A stretch of DNA of 64,000 nucleotides from Halorubrum sp. 2020YC2 (GTDB lineage Archaea; Halobacteriota; Halobacteria; Halobacteriales; Haloferacaceae): positions 1,488,001 to 1,552,000 of the forward strand of contig NZ_CP076019.1 in NCBI RefSeq assembly GCF_018623055.1, given 5' to 3'. The position numbers were made by a program, and so were the translations under genes. Within the stretch, counting starts at the first letter, position 1, and each line of letters begins with the position of its first letter. The notes beneath the pieces were generated by a model. That model was not told the origin of the DNA. It worked only from the letters and a program-made list of their open reading frames with translations, and ran no database searches. Below, piece by piece: positions 63,123 through 64,000 of the stretch.

Positions 63123-63350
63123 TCACTCGTCGGGGTTCGCATCATCCAAGAGCAAGAAGCCCCTTTCAACGCGGATTACGACTTCATCTGTTTCTTCCGG
63201 ATCGATACCTTGCTGCTCAAGTTCCTCCGCGGTCAGGAATACCGGAACTCCAATCGCACCGTCTTTGTCGGTTCGATTAATCTTCGCTTTTCGCAGTTGC
63301 TCAAAGACGCTTTTTGAATCATCTATTTCCTGATCGATATGGCGGGTCAT
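63123..63350 (-). CDS. Small hypothetical protein, antitoxin-like size
   Basis: A 75-residue protein: 'QEIDDSKSVFEQLRKAKINR', 'DGAIGVPVFLTAEELEQQGI', 'EETDEVVIRVERGFLLLDDA'. The middle and end resemble the swapped-hairpin AbrB-like fold (beta-strands around 'GVPVFLTAEEL' and 'DEVVIRV'). This would fit a haloarchaeal regulator or antitoxin, but no toxin gene is adjacent. ATG 63350. Confidence 0.6.
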   Translation of the reverse strand: MTRHIDQEIDDSKSVFEQLRKAKINRTDKDGAIGVPVFLTAEELEQQGIDPEETDEVVIRVERGFLLLDDANPDE

Positions 63351-63591
63351 GGAACTCCACTCGTGGCAGAGATAGTGTCTGGTTTCGATCCCTTGCGGAC
63401 TCTCGGTATCCTAATTTTAGCACAGTATTTCGGGCTAATTTGTGTTCACTTTTAAAACCTAGTAGCAGACACCCCCCGAAATTGAATCATCTCAACGCTC
63501 TGCTGTGGCAAGCGATGTGTGCTTAGTTAAATATCTTTGTCGACAAGAACTATATTTGTTGCTGGTGAACCTTTTCTTGAGAAATAGTTCG

Positions 63592-64000
63592 ATGACAAAA
63601 CATGTAGCGACCTACCCCACCGACGAACAGTTAGAGCGGTGGAAGTGTGAGGCCGCGGAGATGGATATGTCGTTCTCAGAGTGGATTCAAGCAATGGTCG
63701 AAGCAGGGATGAAAAAATTCAGCCCATCAGTTGAGCGAGACGAGGACATCAACGACCTTCGAAAACAACGGAACAATCTCCGCAAAGAGCTAGAAGCCAG
63801 GAGATCACGCGTCCAAGAGTTGGAAACCGCACTCTACCAAGGTGAGCGTGAAGCAATTGCCGAGTACATCGAGAACAACCCAGGGGCCGAGTACGGCGAA
63901 ATCATCCAGCATATGATGAACTCAACTCCCGAACGGGTGAGTCGTCAATTGGATGTCCTTGATGGAGAGCGGGTACGGCGAGATGAGGAGATGTTCTATC
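63592..64000 (+). CDS. Ribbon-helix-helix/winged-helix protein, C-terminus beyond window edge
   Basis: From ATG 63592 the frame is open to the window end (136 residues). The N-terminus 'ATYPTDEQLERWKCEAAEMD', 'MSFSEWIQAMVEAGMKKF' looks like a ribbon-helix-helix domain. A coiled coil follows ('INDLRKQRNNLRKELEARRS'). Then comes 'AIAEYIENNPGAEYGEIIQH', 'NSTPERVSRQLDVLDGERVR', a winged helix. Proteins of this plan often lie next to integrases in haloarchaeal mobile elements, which may lie just beyond the window. A TATA-like 'AACTATATTTG' lies about 40 bases upstream. Confidence 0.75.
   Translation, partial: MTKHVATYPTDEQLERWKCEAAEMDMSFSEWIQAMVEAGMKKFSPSVERDEDINDLRKQRNNLRKELEARRSRVQELETALYQGEREAIAEYIENNPGAEYGEIIQHMMNSTPERVSRQLDVLDGERVRRDEEMFY

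Overview
The window is haloarchaeal DNA. It has high-GC coding sequence, very acidic predicted proteins, leaderless starts behind TATA-like boxes, the archaeal preQ0 genes queC/queE/queD, haloarchaea-specific HTH proteins, and an IS66-type insertion sequence. It reads as an accessory or defence island (chromosomal island or megaplasmid) rather than core chromosome. No rRNA, tRNA, CRISPR array or replication origin was recognised.

Layout. 1-5.2 kb: hypothetical and regulatory genes, a TRAM-domain protein, a helicase remnant and a strongly structured non-coding stretch. 5.2-8.1 kb: preQ0 synthesis genes queC, queE and queD, with a divergent YhhQ/VUT-type precursor transporter. 8.3-12.7 kb: a compact plus-strand operon of a small TGT-family protein, an HTH-like protein, an Orc/Cdc6-like P-loop ATPase and a predicted PD-(D/E)XK nuclease. 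12.9-33.1 kb: a minus-strand operon whose core matches the Dpd system (7-deazaguanine in DNA plus restriction): dpdG, dpdH, a dpdI-position gene, dpdJ, dpdK, dpdA and a YaaA/DUF6884-like partner. A RecB-like Fe-S nuclease and a Upf1/Dna2-like helicase follow downstream. 33.2-35 kb: two broken genes, one of them a DNA methyltransferase.

36.2-42.1 kb: a locus matching the described HRAMP systems (derived class 1 CRISPR-like, with Cas7-like and Cas5-like RAMP proteins, nucleases and no CRISPR array). Four of its six genes are frameshifted. Its promoter is followed by an RNA segment that folds into a three-way junction, and a GC-rich gap inside it carries imperfect direct repeats. 42.1-49.7 kb: a decayed zone with a PRMT-like methyltransferase, a membrane protein, a YqcI/YcgG protein, an IS66 element and a DUF234-type ATPase, all frameshifted. 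50-56.8 kb: intact msrA, an FAD monooxygenase, an HTH cassette, a RecQ-like helicase and an ADP-ribosylglycohydrolase. 56.8-64 kb: a broken serine hydrolase, a broken membrane protein, a two-gene PD-(D/E)XK cassette, a C2H2 zinc-finger plus cold-shock-like fusion, and small regulators.

How it fits together: QueC/D/E (and perhaps uptake) supply preQ0. DpdA would insert it into DNA. The DUF6884-like protein may convert the nitrile. DpdG-K, possibly with the nuclease/helicase pair, would restrict unmodified DNA. The separate small-TGT operon, which pairs a base-exchange enzyme with an ATPase and a nuclease, is the best candidate here for an undescribed system. Reading-frame breaks, mostly repaired by adding one base, cluster in the accessory genes and are absent from the 5-33 kb block.
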